55,849 nucleotides of DNA from Mycobacterium sp. KBS0706 (GTDB lineage: Bacteria; Pseudomonadota; Alphaproteobacteria; DSM-16000; Inquilinaceae), in contig NZ_VCCH02000056.1 of NCBI RefSeq assembly GCF_005938675.2, positions 1-55,849 of the forward strand, in the 5' to 3' direction. Positions 27,294 through 35,826 of the stretch are shown in pieces. Made by a program: the position numbers and the translations under genes. The notes beneath the pieces were generated by a model. That model ran no database searches. It worked only from the letters and a program-made list of their open reading frames with translations, and was not told where the DNA came from. How positions within the stretch are numbered: position 1 is the stretch's first letter; the number at the start of each line of letters is the position of its first letter.

Positions 27294-28418
27294 TCAGCCG
27301 GCGGCCTTCGCCTCCTTGCTCAGCAGGTTGCGCTCGAGCTGGCTGCGCAGGTCGTCATCGGCGAAATAGGACAGGTTCTGCTCGCGGATCTTGGCGCCCT
27401 CCTCGTCATAGAGGAAGGGCAGGGTGCAGTACCGCGTGCCCTTGGTCACCGGCAGCGCCTCGTGCAGCAGCGAGCACGAGAACACCACCGCCCCGCCGGT
27501 CGGCGCCTTGTAGCTGTGGCGGTCGTATTCCGGGAAGCGCAACTCGCCGCCCTCGAACTCATCGGCGTTCAGGTTGATGGTGACGGCGAAGCGGCGATGC
27601 GCCGTGCCCTTGGTGGTGTTGTCGCGATGGGCGCGGAAATAGCCGCCCTCGCCGGAATCATAGCAGGCGACGATGTAGCGCTCGATCCGGGTGGCATTGA
27701 ACTGGAAGACCTTCTTGATCTCCGGCACCAGGCGCCGCTCGATCCGGGCCTTCATGCCCAGGCGCAGCGGCTCGTCCTCGATCGTCGCATCCTTGCGTTT
27801 CTTGTGCGCATGGTCGACCGCGGCGGCGGTGCGGCCGTCCGGCAGCGACTGCATGAAGCCGCTCTCCTCGCCTCCGACCTTCTTGTAGTAGTCGATCAGG
27901 GCGCGGCAGAACTCCGGCTCGAACAGATAAGGCACCGTCAGCACCGGCGCGCCAGGCGTGGCCGTGCCCAGCCGGGTCAGCGGCGGCAGCCGGCTGACGA
28001 AGTCCGTCAGCTGCTTGGCATGCTCCACGCCGTCCTCGATCGGGAAGCGGGCGAGCACGCGCAGGCCGGGCGACAGCACGTAGCTGAATTTCCGCTGGTC
28101 GACGCCGTAGGAGGCAGCGATCTTGCGATCGAAATCATAGAAGTGGCGCAGACCGGGGACGCGGGTCGGCAGCCGTCCCGGCTGGGCATCGTCCTTGTCC
28201 TGGCTGACGCCGAAGAAGGCGGCATGGCCGTCGTTGAACGGCCCGACCTCGGCCGCGATCGCCGACAACAGCCGTGCCGACTGCGCGTCGCCGGCCGAGC
28301 CGAAGAAGCTGAGGACGACGTAGCGCCCGGCCACCGTATCGAAACGGAAATCCGGCCGCTGCGGCGTCGGGACCACGAAGAGCGGAACGGGATCGCCGGG
28401 CTCCAGCAGACGGGGCAT
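27294..28418 (-). CDS. peroxiredoxin-like / 2-oxoglutarate Fe(II) dioxygenase fusion
   Basis: A 374-residue fusion. Residues 1-140 follow the AhpC/TSA thioredoxin fold (LEPGDPVPLFVVPTPQ, RYVVLSFFGSAGD, FFGVSQDKDD), but the peroxidatic-Cys position lacks cysteine, so it cannot act as a peroxidase. Residues about 160-374 form a prolyl-4-hydroxylase-like dioxygenase: His-x-Asp in YFRAHRDNTT, the distal His in SCSLLHEALPV, and an Arg for 2-oxoglutarate in TKGTRYCTLPF. GGAGG lies 5 bases before the ATG. The hydroxylated substrate is unknown; the N-terminal domain may serve in substrate binding. It is divergent from mttB. Confidence 0.87.
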   Translation of the reverse strand: MPRLLEPGDPVPLFVVPTPQRPDFRFDTVAGRYVVLSFFGSAGDAQSARLLSAIAAEVGPFNDGHAAFFGVSQDKDDAQPGRLPTRVPGLRHFYDFDRKIAASYGVDQRKFSYVLSPGLRVLARFPIEDGVEHAKQLTDFVSRLPPLTRLGTATPGAPVLTVPYLFEPEFCRALIDYYKKVGGEESGFMQSLPDGRTAAAVDHAHKKRKDATIEDEPLRLGMKARIERRLVPEIKKVFQFNATRIERYIVACYDSGEGGYFRAHRDNTTKGTAHRRFAVTINLNADEFEGGELRFPEYDRHSYKAPTGGAVVFSCSLLHEALPVTKGTRYCTLPFLYDEEGAKIREQNLSYFADDDLRSQLERNLLSKEAKAAG

Positions 28419-28459
28419 TCAATCCTCCACGAAAATACAGTCCAGTTGAGAGCTGCTCG

Positions 28460-28479
28460 CATAATACAGCAGGATTATG
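28460..28479. promoter_or_regulatory. dyad between oxygenase and mttB genes
   Basis: CATAAT-N8-ATTATG, perfect 6-bp arms, lies 42 bases upstream of the oxygenase start and about 130 bases upstream of the MttB-family start. It is a candidate operator or -10 region on the minus strand; the binding protein is unknown. Confidence 0.35.
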
Positions 28480-28607
28480 GCCGCCGTCGTGTCCGATGTC
28501 ACATGTCGCGCTGACGTTGCTGCATGGCGAATCCGGGCGGCGTGCCTCCACGCCCGCCGTGCCACGGTTGAGCGTCGGGAGTCGCCCGAAATCGAGACGA
28601 GGTCAGG

Positions 28608-30137
28608 ATGAGCCGCAGCCGCACCACGCCCCGCCGACGCCGTGATGGTGCGGGCGGCCTCCACCAGCGTCCCTGGCAGCTGGTCGAGAACCCGATGCCG
28701 CCGGTCGAGGTGCTGCGCCCGGACCAGATCGAGCGCATTCACGACGCCTCGCTGACCATCCTGGAAGAGATCGGGATGGATTTCCTGCACGACGAAGCGA
28801 TCGAGATCCTGCGCCGCGCCGGCGCCGAGACCACGCCGGGCAGCCGCCGCGTGCGATTCGACCGGGGCCTGGTGCTGGAGGCGGTGGCGAAGGCGCCCTC
28901 CGCCTACACCTTCCACGCCCGCAATCCGGAGCGGGACGTCCGGATCGGTGGCCGCTCGATCGTCTTCGCCTCGGTCGGCTCCGCCCCGAACGTCTCCGAC
29001 ATCGAGGGCGGGCGCCGGATCGGCAACTATCGCGACTACTGCAATCTGCTGCGCCTCGGCCAGTCGCTCAACGCGATGCATATCTTCGGCGGCTATCCGG
29101 TCGAGCCGGTCGACCTGCATCCGTCCACCCGGCACCTCGACGCGCTGCGCGCCTTCGTCACCTTGTCGGACAAGCCGTTCCACGCCTATGCGCTGGGTCG
29201 GGTGCGGATGCGCGACGGCATCGAGATCGCCCGCATCGCCCGCGGGGTCGGCCGTGAGCAGTTGCAGCGCGAGCCCAGTCTGTTCACGGTGGTCAACACC
29301 TCGTCGCCTCTGCGGCTGGACGGGCCGATGATCGAGGGCTTGATCGAGATGGCGAAGGCGGGGCAGATCGTCACCGTCACGCCCTTCACCCTGGCCGGCG
29401 CAATGGCCCCGGCGACTCTGGCAGGGGCGCTGGCGCAGCAGAACGCCGAGGCGCTGGCGACCATCGCCCTGATCCAGCTGGTCAAGCCGGGCGCGCCGGT
29501 GATGTATGGCGGCTTCACCTCGAATGTCGACATGAAGTCGGGGGCGCCGGCCTTCGGCACGCCGGAATATGCCAAGGCTGCGCTGGCCGGCGGCCAGCTG
29601 GCGCGGCGCTACGGCCTGCCCTACCGCTCCTCCAACGCCAACGCCTCGAACGCGGTCGACGTACAGGCGACCTATGAAAGCATGGTGTCGCTGTGGGCGG
29701 CGGTGCAGGGCCACGCCAACATGATCATGCACAGCCTCGGCTGGCTCGAAGGCGGCCTGCGCGCCAGCTTCGAGAAGATGATCATCGATGCCGAGCTGGT
29801 GCAGACGATGACCGAGTTCCTGCAGCCGATCGTGGTCGACGACGACACGCTCGGCCTCGACGCCATCCGCGAGGTCGGGCCGGGCGGCCATTTCTTCGGC
29901 TGCCAGCACACCCTGGCGCGGTACGAGACAGCCTTCTACGCGCCGCTGCTGTCCGACTGGCGCAATTTCGAGAGCTGGCAGGAGGCCGGGGCACCGGATG
30001 CCACCCAGCGGGCGCATCAGCTGTACAAGCGCATCCTCGCCGAGTTCGAGCCGCCGCCGCTCGACCCCGCCATCGCCGAGGAGCTCGACGCCTTCGTGGC
30101 GAAGCGCAAGGAGGAGGGCGGGGTGCCGAGCGATTAG
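28608..30137 (+). CDS. MttB-superfamily methyltransferase (non-pyrrolysine, COG5598)
   Basis: A 509-residue TIM barrel that transfers a methyl group from a quaternary or tertiary amine to a corrinoid protein. Family segments are visible: LTILEEIGMDFLHDEAIEIL, FASVGSAPNVSDIEGG, PFTLAGAMAPATLAGALAQQNAEALA, YRSSNANASNAVD and VGPGGHFFGCQHTL. The reading frame has no internal TAG, so this is not a pyrrolysine enzyme; characterised non-Pyl members demethylate glycine betaine, proline betaine or carnitine, and the substrate here is unknown. The N-terminal extension is Arg-rich (SRTTPRRRRDG). The likely partner is the corrinoid protein at 10.7 kb. Its stop overlaps the convergent mbfA stop. Confidence 0.9.
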   Translation: MSRSRTTPRRRRDGAGGLHQRPWQLVENPMPPVEVLRPDQIERIHDASLTILEEIGMDFLHDEAIEILRRAGAETTPGSRRVRFDRGLVLEAVAKAPSAYTFHARNPERDVRIGGRSIVFASVGSAPNVSDIEGGRRIGNYRDYCNLLRLGQSLNAMHIFGGYPVEPVDLHPSTRHLDALRAFVTLSDKPFHAYALGRVRMRDGIEIARIARGVGREQLQREPSLFTVVNTSSPLRLDGPMIEGLIEMAKAGQIVTVTPFTLAGAMAPATLAGALAQQNAEALATIALIQLVKPGAPVMYGGFTSNVDMKSGAPAFGTPEYAKAALAGGQLARRYGLPYRSSNANASNAVDVQATYESMVSLWAAVQGHANMIMHSLGWLEGGLRASFEKMIIDAELVQTMTEFLQPIVVDDDTLGLDAIREVGPGGHFFGCQHTLARYETAFYAPLLSDWRNFESWQEAGAPDATQRAHQLYKRILAEFEPPPLDPAIAEELDAFVAKRKEEGGVPSD

Positions 30138-31090
30138 GCGCTGCCGATCAATATCCCCGTCAGGAACACCAGCACGCCGCCGACCACGACCTGGAAGGCG
30201 GAAGACAGGAGCGGTGTGTCCATGAAGCGGTGGCGGATCCAGGAGATTACCGCCAGCTCGACCGCCACCACGGCGACGGCGATGCCGGTGGCGACGCGGA
30301 AATCCGGGATCAGGTAGGGCAAGGTGTGGCCCAGGCCGCCCAGCGCGGTCATGCCGCCGCAGACCAGGCCGCGCAGCCAGGGGCGGCCACGGCCGGTCAG
30401 GCTGCCGTCATCCGACAGCGCCTCGGCGAAGCCCATGCTGATGCCGGCGCCGATCGAGGCGGCGAGGCCGACCAGAAAGGTGTCGAGGCTGTCATGGGTG
30501 GCGAAGGCCGCGGCGAACAGCGGGGCGAGGGTGGAGACCGACCCGTCCATCAGCCCGGCCAGTCCCGGCTGCACGATCTGCAGCACGAACAGCCGGCGCT
30601 CGTCCTCGCCCTCGCGCGCCTGCACCTTGGCCGGGACGTGCTTCTCCCCCAGCTGCCCGGCGACATGCTCGTGCCGCCGCTCCTCCGCCGCCAGGTCGCC
30701 CAGCAGCTGGCGGATCGAGGCGTCGGTGGCACGGCTGGCGGCGCGCTCGTAGAAGCGCCGGGTCTCCGCCTCCATTGCCTCGGCCTGCTTGCGCACCGTG
30801 TCCAGCGATAGCGGCCGGGCCAGCCAGACCGGTCGGCGGCGGATGAAGCCGCGGACGACATGGCGGTTGATCAGCGGGATGTGGTCGCCGAAGCGCCCCT
30901 TGTAGAGCTCGAGCAGCCGGTGGCGATGCCCGTCCTCCTCCCGCGACATGCCGCGGAACACGGCAGCCGAGGACGGGAAGTCGGCGGCCAGGCCCTCGGC
31001 GAAATCGCCATAGATCCGCGCATCCTCCTCCTCCAGCGCGATCGCCAGCGCCAGCAGCTCCCGCTCGGTCAGCTCCGAGAAATCCTTCAT
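30134..31090 (-). CDS. mbfA: MbfA-type membrane ferritin with VIT1/CCC1 domain
   Basis: A 318-residue protein. Residues 1-160 are a rubrerythrin/ferritin-like di-iron domain (ALEEEDARIYGDFAEGL, MSREEDGHRHRLLELY, AEERRHEHVAG supply Glu and His ligands). The remainder is a VIT1/CCC1 transporter domain with about five membrane helices, including LMDGSVSTLAPLFAAAFA. In Agrobacterium and Bradyrhizobium, MbfA exports iron and aids peroxide tolerance, under Irr control. The ATG at 31090 is chosen over 31111 because GGAG is six bases before it. No Irr box was recognised upstream. Confidence 0.9.
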   Translation of the reverse strand: MKDFSELTERELLALAIALEEEDARIYGDFAEGLAADFPSSAAVFRGMSREEDGHRHRLLELYKGRFGDHIPLINRHVVRGFIRRRPVWLARPLSLDTVRKQAEAMEAETRRFYERAASRATDASIRQLLGDLAAEERRHEHVAGQLGEKHVPAKVQAREGEDERRLFVLQIVQPGLAGLMDGSVSTLAPLFAAAFATHDSLDTFLVGLAASIGAGISMGFAEALSDDGSLTGRGRPWLRGLVCGGMTALGGLGHTLPYLIPDFRVATGIAVAVVAVELAVISWIRHRFMDTPLLSSAFQVVVGGVLVFLTGILIGSA

Positions 31091-31199
31091 CGCCGTCTCC
31101 GCTTCGCCCACCTTCCGCTTCTCCGCTGGGCAGCGGGCAAAGGCAATGACGAACGACTCGCAGCGCGGCGAGGCCGGGCGAGCCGGTGTCGCAGGGGAG

Positions 31200-31227
31200 A
31201 TATAAATTCATAACGATGTCCTTATAT
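31200..31227. promoter_or_regulatory. AT-rich dyad upstream of homocysteine methyltransferase gene
   Basis: ATATAA (31200-31205) and TTATAT (31222-31227) form an inverted repeat in a short AT-rich patch in the 209-base gap between mbfA and the homocysteine methyltransferase gene. A promoter or operator for either gene is likely; the binding protein is unknown. Confidence 0.4.
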
Positions 31228-31299
31228 TTAGATGGAGTTCGCATCAGCCCGGCGGTACCGTCGCTCTGCGCCCGCCGCGGTTTCCAGGAAGGTCCGGCC

Positions 31300-32316
31300 A
31301 TGTCCAGCACCCGTTTCCACGATCTCCTCGCCGCCAAGCCGATCCTGTTCGCCGATGGCGGCATGGGCACCGGCCTGTTCGCCCAAGGGCTGGAGACGGG
31401 CGACAGCCCGGAGCTGTGGAACATCGAGCGGCCGGAGCGGGTGCAGGTGGTGCATCGCGGCTTCGTCGAGGCCGGCTCCGACATCATCCTGACCAACACC
31501 TTCGGCGGCAATGCGCGGCGGCTGGCGCTGCACAGCGCCCAGGGCCGGGTGCGCGAGTTGAACGTCGCCGGCGCCCGCATCGCCCGGGCGGTGGCCGAGG
31601 AGTTCGACCGGCCGGTGATCATCGCCGGCTCGATGGGGCCGACCGGCGACATCTTCCAGCCGGTCGGCGCGCTCAGCTACGAGGAGGGCGTCGCCGCCTT
31701 CGCCGAGCAGGCCGAGGCCTTGGCCGAGGGCGGTGTCGACGTGCTGTGGATCGAGACCATCTCGGCGGCGGAGGAGATCCAGGCGGCGATCGAGGGCGCG
31801 TCGCGCACCGGCCTGCCGATCGTCTCGACCATGACCTTCGACACCAACGGCCGCACCATGATGGGGCTGACGCCGGAGGCGGCGATCACCCATGGCCGCA
31901 ACTGCGCCTGCCGGCCCAGCGCCTTCGGCGCCAATTGCGGCATCGGCCCGGCTCAGCTGCTGGACAGCATCCTCGGCCTGGTGCGCGCGTCGGAGACCGG
32001 TGACATCATCGTCGCCAAGGGCAATTGCGGTATCCCGCAGTATCGCGAGGGCGCCATCGTCTATGACGGCACGCCGCAGATCATGGCCGATTACGCCGTG
32101 CTGGCGCGCGACGCCGGCGCACGGATCATCGGCGGCTGCTGCGGCACGACGCCGGAGCATATCCGGGCCATGGTCGCCGCGGTGAGCGGCACCGAACGCG
32201 GCCCGGTGCCGGATGTCGAGACGGTCGAGCGGCTGCTCGGTCCGATCAAGACCCAGTCCGGCCGTCCGATCGAAGGCGGCGGTGAGCGCGAGGGCCGCCG
32301 GCGCCGCCGGGCCTGA
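31300..32316 (+). CDS. homocysteine S-methyltransferase module (split MetH / BMT-type)
   Basis: A 338-residue zinc-dependent TIM barrel that methylates homocysteine to methionine. Zinc ligands are visible: Cys213 in FGANCGIGP and Cys280-Cys281 in IIGGCCGTTPEH. The opening LFADGGMGTGLFAQG matches the BHMT/MetH domain 1 family. It is often named betaine-homocysteine methyltransferase, but with a separate corrinoid protein, pterin module and activator in this window, the split-methionine-synthase role is more likely. The C-terminus is disordered and ends GEREGRRRRRA. AGGAAGG precedes the ATG; an upstream in-frame start (31186) lacks support. Confidence 0.92.
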   Translation: MSSTRFHDLLAAKPILFADGGMGTGLFAQGLETGDSPELWNIERPERVQVVHRGFVEAGSDIILTNTFGGNARRLALHSAQGRVRELNVAGARIARAVAEEFDRPVIIAGSMGPTGDIFQPVGALSYEEGVAAFAEQAEALAEGGVDVLWIETISAAEEIQAAIEGASRTGLPIVSTMTFDTNGRTMMGLTPEAAITHGRNCACRPSAFGANCGIGPAQLLDSILGLVRASETGDIIVAKGNCGIPQYREGAIVYDGTPQIMADYAVLARDAGARIIGGCCGTTPEHIRAMVAAVSGTERGPVPDVETVERLLGPIKTQSGRPIEGGGEREGRRRRRA

Positions 32317-32319
32317 TCC

Positions 32320-32976
32320 TCAGCGTCCCGGAGGATCCGCGGAAGCGCCACCGACCCGCTCCAGGGTCTGGATATGCCTGCCCAGCAGCGCGGCGGCCTG
32401 GTCGACGGCGCCGCGCCGCAGCGCATCCAGGATCTGCCGGTGGTCCTGGTTCGAGCGCGGCTGCCAGCCGGCCGACCGGGTCGCAGCGAAGGTGAAGCGG
32501 GAATTGGCCAGCTGCAGCTCGGCCAGCATCGCCATCAGTCGCGGCATCCGGCAGGCTGCCACCAGCTCGCGATGGAAGCTGCGGTTCGCTGCCTCCCATT
32601 CGGCGAAGGACTGCGCCCGGTCGCCCGCCGCGACGGCCTCGTCGATCCGTTCGATCTGCAGCGGCGTCAGCCGGCGGGCGGCATGGCGCAGCGCCAGCAC
32701 CTCCAGCGCCGCCCGGATCTCCACGACCTCGCGCATCGACCGCTCGTCCAGCGGCGCCACGCGCATGCCGCGCCGCGGCTCGCTGACCGCCAGCCCCTGG
32801 GCCTGCAGGCGCTGGAAGGCCTCGCGGACGGGCACATGGCTCGATCCGAACTCATGGGCGATGTGGTCCTGGCGCAGCGGCGCATCCGGCGCCAACTCGC
32901 CGGTCACGATCCGCTCCGCCAGGCTCCGGGCGATCCGGTCGGCGACGGTCTGCTGGGAAGTATCAGTGCTTGGCAT
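32320..32976 (-). CDS. bioR: GntR-family biotin regulator BioR
   Basis: A 218-residue FadR-subfamily regulator: an N-terminal winged helix (HIAHEFGSSHVPVREAFQRLQAQGL, residues 38-62) and a C-terminal helical effector domain with predicted metal-binding His and Asp residues (ANRSFHRELVAACRM, DHRQILDAL). The assignment to BioR, the alphaproteobacterial repressor of biotin genes, rests on the divergent bioY-bioB operon and on matching boxes in the gap between them. The presence of boxes near its own start suggests autoregulation. Confidence 0.85.
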   Translation of the reverse strand: MPSTDTSQQTVADRIARSLAERIVTGELAPDAPLRQDHIAHEFGSSHVPVREAFQRLQAQGLAVSEPRRGMRVAPLDERSMREVVEIRAALEVLALRHAARRLTPLQIERIDEAVAAGDRAQSFAEWEAANRSFHRELVAACRMPRLMAMLAELQLANSRFTFAATRSAGWQPRSNQDHRQILDALRRGAVDQAAALLGRHIQTLERVGGASADPPGR

Positions 32977-32982
32977 TTCGGA

Positions 32983-32992
32983 TCATAGATTA
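32983..32992. promoter_or_regulatory. BioR box, bioR-proximal
   Basis: TCATAGATTA reads TAATCTATGA on the other strand, 8 of 10 matches to the BioR consensus TTATCTATAA. It lies 7 bases from the bioR start, suited to autorepression. Confidence 0.6.
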
Positions 32993-33054
32993 TCTACTGA
33001 CTAAACCAGTGCGTGCTGCGGATCTGAGCTCTAAACTCCGCCGAGTCGCAACAA

Positions 33055-33084
33055 TCATAGATCAATCCAAGAAATTATCTATGA
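33055..33084. promoter_or_regulatory. paired BioR boxes upstream of bioY
   Basis: TCATAGATCA (33055-33064) and TTATCTATGA (33075-33084), the latter 9 of 10 matches to TTATCTATAA, are in opposite orientation and centred 20 bases apart, about 17 bases before the bioY start. They should overlap the bioYB promoter and mediate repression by BioR when biotin is plentiful. Confidence 0.75.
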
Positions 33085-33100
33085 TCTTGAGGGGTCAGTC

Positions 33101-33658
33101 ATGAGTTCTCCCGTCGAAGCATCCTCGTCCGCACCCGCCCTGGCCGGCTGGCGCGTTCCCGGCGCCATCATCGGCGGCAGCCTGCTGATGGCGCTCAGCG
33201 GCCAGATCCAGATCCCGTTCTGGCCGGTGCCGATGACCATGCAGGTTTGCGCCACCCTCCTCCTGGCCGGGCTGGTCGGCGGTCGGCTGGCGGCGGCGAT
33301 GGTCGCAGCGTTTCTGGCGGAAGCCGCGGTCGGCCTGCCGGTCCTGGCCGGCGGCAGCGGCGGGTTGGCGTCGCTGGTCGGTCCGACCGGCGGCTATCTG
33401 CTCGGCTTCGTCGTCGCCGCCTTCCTGGCCGGCGAGTGGATCTGGCGCCGCCCGGGCGGGATGGTCGCCACCGCTGTCCCGATGCTGGTCGGGCTCGGTG
33501 TGATTTATCTCCTCGGCTGCCTCTGGCTGGCGCAGTTCACCGGCTGGTCGGCCGTGATCCCAACCGGCGTCGCACCATTCCTGATCGGCGACGCGCTGAA
33601 GGTGCTGCTGGCCGCCGCGGTGACCGTCGCCCTGCGCCGCGTCCGGCGGGCCGCGTGA
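33101..33658 (+). CDS. bioY: biotin transporter BioY
   Basis: A 185-residue substrate-binding membrane component (S component) of a biotin ECF-type transporter, with six hydrophobic segments and the BioY signature around IQIPFWPVPMTMQVCATLLLAG and GGSGGLASLVGPTGGYL. In many Alphaproteobacteria BioY works without bioM/bioN neighbours, as here. Its TGA stop overlaps the GTG start of bioB (GTGA), so the two are coupled, and both should be controlled by BioR. Confidence 0.95.
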   Translation: MSSPVEASSSAPALAGWRVPGAIIGGSLLMALSGQIQIPFWPVPMTMQVCATLLLAGLVGGRLAAAMVAAFLAEAAVGLPVLAGGSGGLASLVGPTGGYLLGFVVAAFLAGEWIWRRPGGMVATAVPMLVGLGVIYLLGCLWLAQFTGWSAVIPTGVAPFLIGDALKVLLAAAVTVALRRVRRAA

Positions 33659-34653
33659 CGGCGACTGACGCCAGCTCCGGTTCCAGGCCCGCGATCCGGT
33701 TCGACTGGACGCGGGCCGAGGCCGAGGCGCTGTACGGCCTGCCGTTTCCGGAGCTGCTGCACCGGGCCCAGATCGTCCATCGCACGAGCTTCGATCCGGC
33801 GGCGATCGAGACCGCCAGCCTCCTCAGCATCAAGACCGGCGGCTGCCCGGAGGATTGCGGCTACTGCTCGCAGAGCGTCCGCTACGACACCGGGGTCAGG
33901 GCGACGCGGCTGATGGAGGCCAGGGCGGTGGTGGAGCGGGCGGCCCAGGCCAAGGCCGCCGGGGCCGGGCGCTTCTGCATGGGCGCGGCCTGGCGCAGCC
34001 CGAAGGACCGCGACCTCGACCGGGTCTGCGAGATGGTGGCGGGGGTCAAGGCGCTCGGGATGTCGACCTGCGTCACCCTCGGCATGCTGACCCGGTCACA
34101 GGCCGACCGGCTGAAGGCGGCGGGGCTCGACTACTACAGCCACAACGTCGACACCTCGCCGGAATTCTACGGCCGGATCATCACCACAAGAACGCTGCAG
34201 GACCGGCTGGAGACGCTGGAGCATGTGCGCGCCGCCGGCATCAAGGTGTGCTGCGGCGGCATCGTCGGCATGGGCGAGACGGTCGACGACCGGCTGGGCC
34301 TGCTGCTGCTGCTGGCCAGGATGGATCCGCATCCGGAGAGCGTGCCGATGAACCTGTGGAACGAGGTGGCGGGGACGCCGGTGATGGAGACGGCGGAGAA
34401 GCCCGACCCGATCGGCTTCGTCCGGCTGGTCGCGGTGGCGCGGATCCTGATGCCGCGCAGCGTGGTCCGGCTCTCCGCCGGTCGGCAATATATGAGCGAC
34501 GAGCTGCAGGCGCTGTGCGTCCTGGCCGGCGCCAATTCGATCTTCCTCGGCGACGTGCTGCTGACCACGGCCAATCCGGGGCTCGATCGCGATGCCCGGC
34601 TGCTGGACAAGCTCGGGCTCAGGGCGGTGACCGGAGGGCTGGCGCCGGCCTGA
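33655..34653 (+). CDS. bioB: biotin synthase BioB
   Basis: A 332-residue radical SAM enzyme that inserts sulfur into dethiobiotin. The 4Fe-4S CxxxCxxC motif is Cys64, Cys68 and Cys71 (GGCPEDCGYCSQS), with the 2Fe-2S ligand region GRFCMGAAW and YYSHNVDTSPEFY. The start GTG (33655) overlaps the bioY stop and gives the usual family length; the frame continues upstream antisense-like and is rejected. Together with bioY this is an import-plus-last-step biotin module; bioF, bioA and bioD are not in the window. Confidence 0.95.
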   Translation: MTATDASSGSRPAIRFDWTRAEAEALYGLPFPELLHRAQIVHRTSFDPAAIETASLLSIKTGGCPEDCGYCSQSVRYDTGVRATRLMEARAVVERAAQAKAAGAGRFCMGAAWRSPKDRDLDRVCEMVAGVKALGMSTCVTLGMLTRSQADRLKAAGLDYYSHNVDTSPEFYGRIITTRTLQDRLETLEHVRAAGIKVCCGGIVGMGETVDDRLGLLLLLARMDPHPESVPMNLWNEVAGTPVMETAEKPDPIGFVRLVAVARILMPRSVVRLSAGRQYMSDELQALCVLAGANSIFLGDVLLTTANPGLDRDARLLDKLGLRAVTGGLAPA

Positions 34654-34656
34654 CTC

Positions 34657-35703
34657 TTATCGCGGCCACGCCGCCATCGGTTGGACGGATTCGACGATAT
34701 GGACGCCGAGCTCCGCCCAGCGGGCGAAGGCCTCCTCGGCCTGCGGGGTGAAGTCGAGCGCCGGGATCGGCCGGCCATCGGCGTCCAGCTCGACCACTGC
34801 CGACATGCAATCGCGCAGGACGTAGATCCGGCCCGGCAGCCCCGGATCGAGAATCCGCATTCGGGCCAGCAGGTCGTCGACCGACCAGTGTACGCAATGG
34901 CTGGAGGCCTGGCCGGCGATCACGATCCGGTCGGCGCGCAACAGTTCCAGCAGCGCCGTATCATTCAGCGGCTTCACCAGCCGCCCGCCGTCCCAGCGGT
35001 CCGGCACCTCCGGCGCGAAGGCGGAATAGCTCTCGCTCCAGGGATCGTCGCCCTTGATGATGACTGGCGTGGGCGCGTTGCGCAGCATGGCGTGGAACAG
35101 CCAGGCCTCCTGGACCAGCCCCGGCATGGCGTGGCCCTCCGACCCGATCAGGCAGTGGTCGGGCCAGATGATCAGGGCGTTGCGGCCCTGCCGTGCCAGG
35201 CTGCGGACATAGTGCAGCAGCTGCCGCTCGACCCAGGCCGCGCCTTCTGCCGCGGCATTGGCGGGCAGCAGCGCCAGCACGCCCGGGCTCGGCCGCAGCA
35301 TGTCGCCGGCCAGCATCTCCTCGGTGATCACCGTGAAGGGCTCGGGGGCGCGACCGTCGGTGTCGATCCAGAACGAACGGTGAAAGATCTGCAGCGGCGT
35401 GTGGGTGTCGAAGGTCGGGACGATCCGGTCGAGGGCGCCGAGGTTGCGGTGGATGAAGGCGGCGATCCTCGCCGTGTCCTCGACCGCGCCGCGCCCGGTC
35501 CGGCCGCCGACATAGAGCGCGCCCTCCGGCAGGCAGAAATCGCGCTGCAGGTCGATCAGAAGCAGGTCGGTCCGTCCCCCTCCGGCCGTCTTGACCTCGC
35601 CGCGCCAGCGCTCGGCCGCGGTGCGCAAGGCTTTGAGATCGGGCCGATACGACCAGTCTCCGGCCTGGGCCGGATCGAAGAAGGGAGGGAGTGTCGCGCT
35701 CAT
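34657..35703 (-). CDS. isochorismatase-superfamily cysteine hydrolase
   Basis: A 348-residue protein of the isochorismatase/nicotinamidase superfamily. The catalytic triad is visible: Asp in LLLIDLQRDFCLPEG, a Lys in the VIIKGDDPWSESYSAF segment, and the nucleophilic Cys in IAGQASSHCVHWS. An N-terminal extension of about 45 residues and overall length exceed the usual 180-220, placing it among longer nicotinamidase-related amidases. It is convergent with bioB, four bases apart; a biotin link is not implied. The substrate is unknown; nicotinamide, biuret-like or other amides are possible. Confidence 0.82.
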   Translation of the reverse strand: MSATLPPFFDPAQAGDWSYRPDLKALRTAAERWRGEVKTAGGGRTDLLLIDLQRDFCLPEGALYVGGRTGRGAVEDTARIAAFIHRNLGALDRIVPTFDTHTPLQIFHRSFWIDTDGRAPEPFTVITEEMLAGDMLRPSPGVLALLPANAAAEGAAWVERQLLHYVRSLARQGRNALIIWPDHCLIGSEGHAMPGLVQEAWLFHAMLRNAPTPVIIKGDDPWSESYSAFAPEVPDRWDGGRLVKPLNDTALLELLRADRIVIAGQASSHCVHWSVDDLLARMRILDPGLPGRIYVLRDCMSAVVELDADGRPIPALDFTPQAEEAFARWAELGVHIVESVQPMAAWPR

Positions 35704-35826
35704 GCCGGCCCCAGTGCTGCCGCGACAGATTAGTCAGCGGGGCAGGGCCATGGAAAGGCCGTCCGTCCATCCCCCAATCGTCGGGGATTGCTGTCCTAGC
35801 GCCCGTTTCGCCACCTTGAACGGCAA

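Noticed and set aside
28608..30137. Pyrrolysine (amber) codon in the MttB homologue
   Set aside because: The reading frame is uninterrupted over full family length; this is a non-pyrrolysine member.
31091..31299. Irr/ICE box or SAM riboswitch upstream of mbfA / homocysteine methyltransferase
   Set aside because: The AT-rich dyad ATATAA...TTATAT does not match TTTAGAA-N3-TTCTAAA, and no SAM-II, SAM-I or SAH aptamer core could be drawn.
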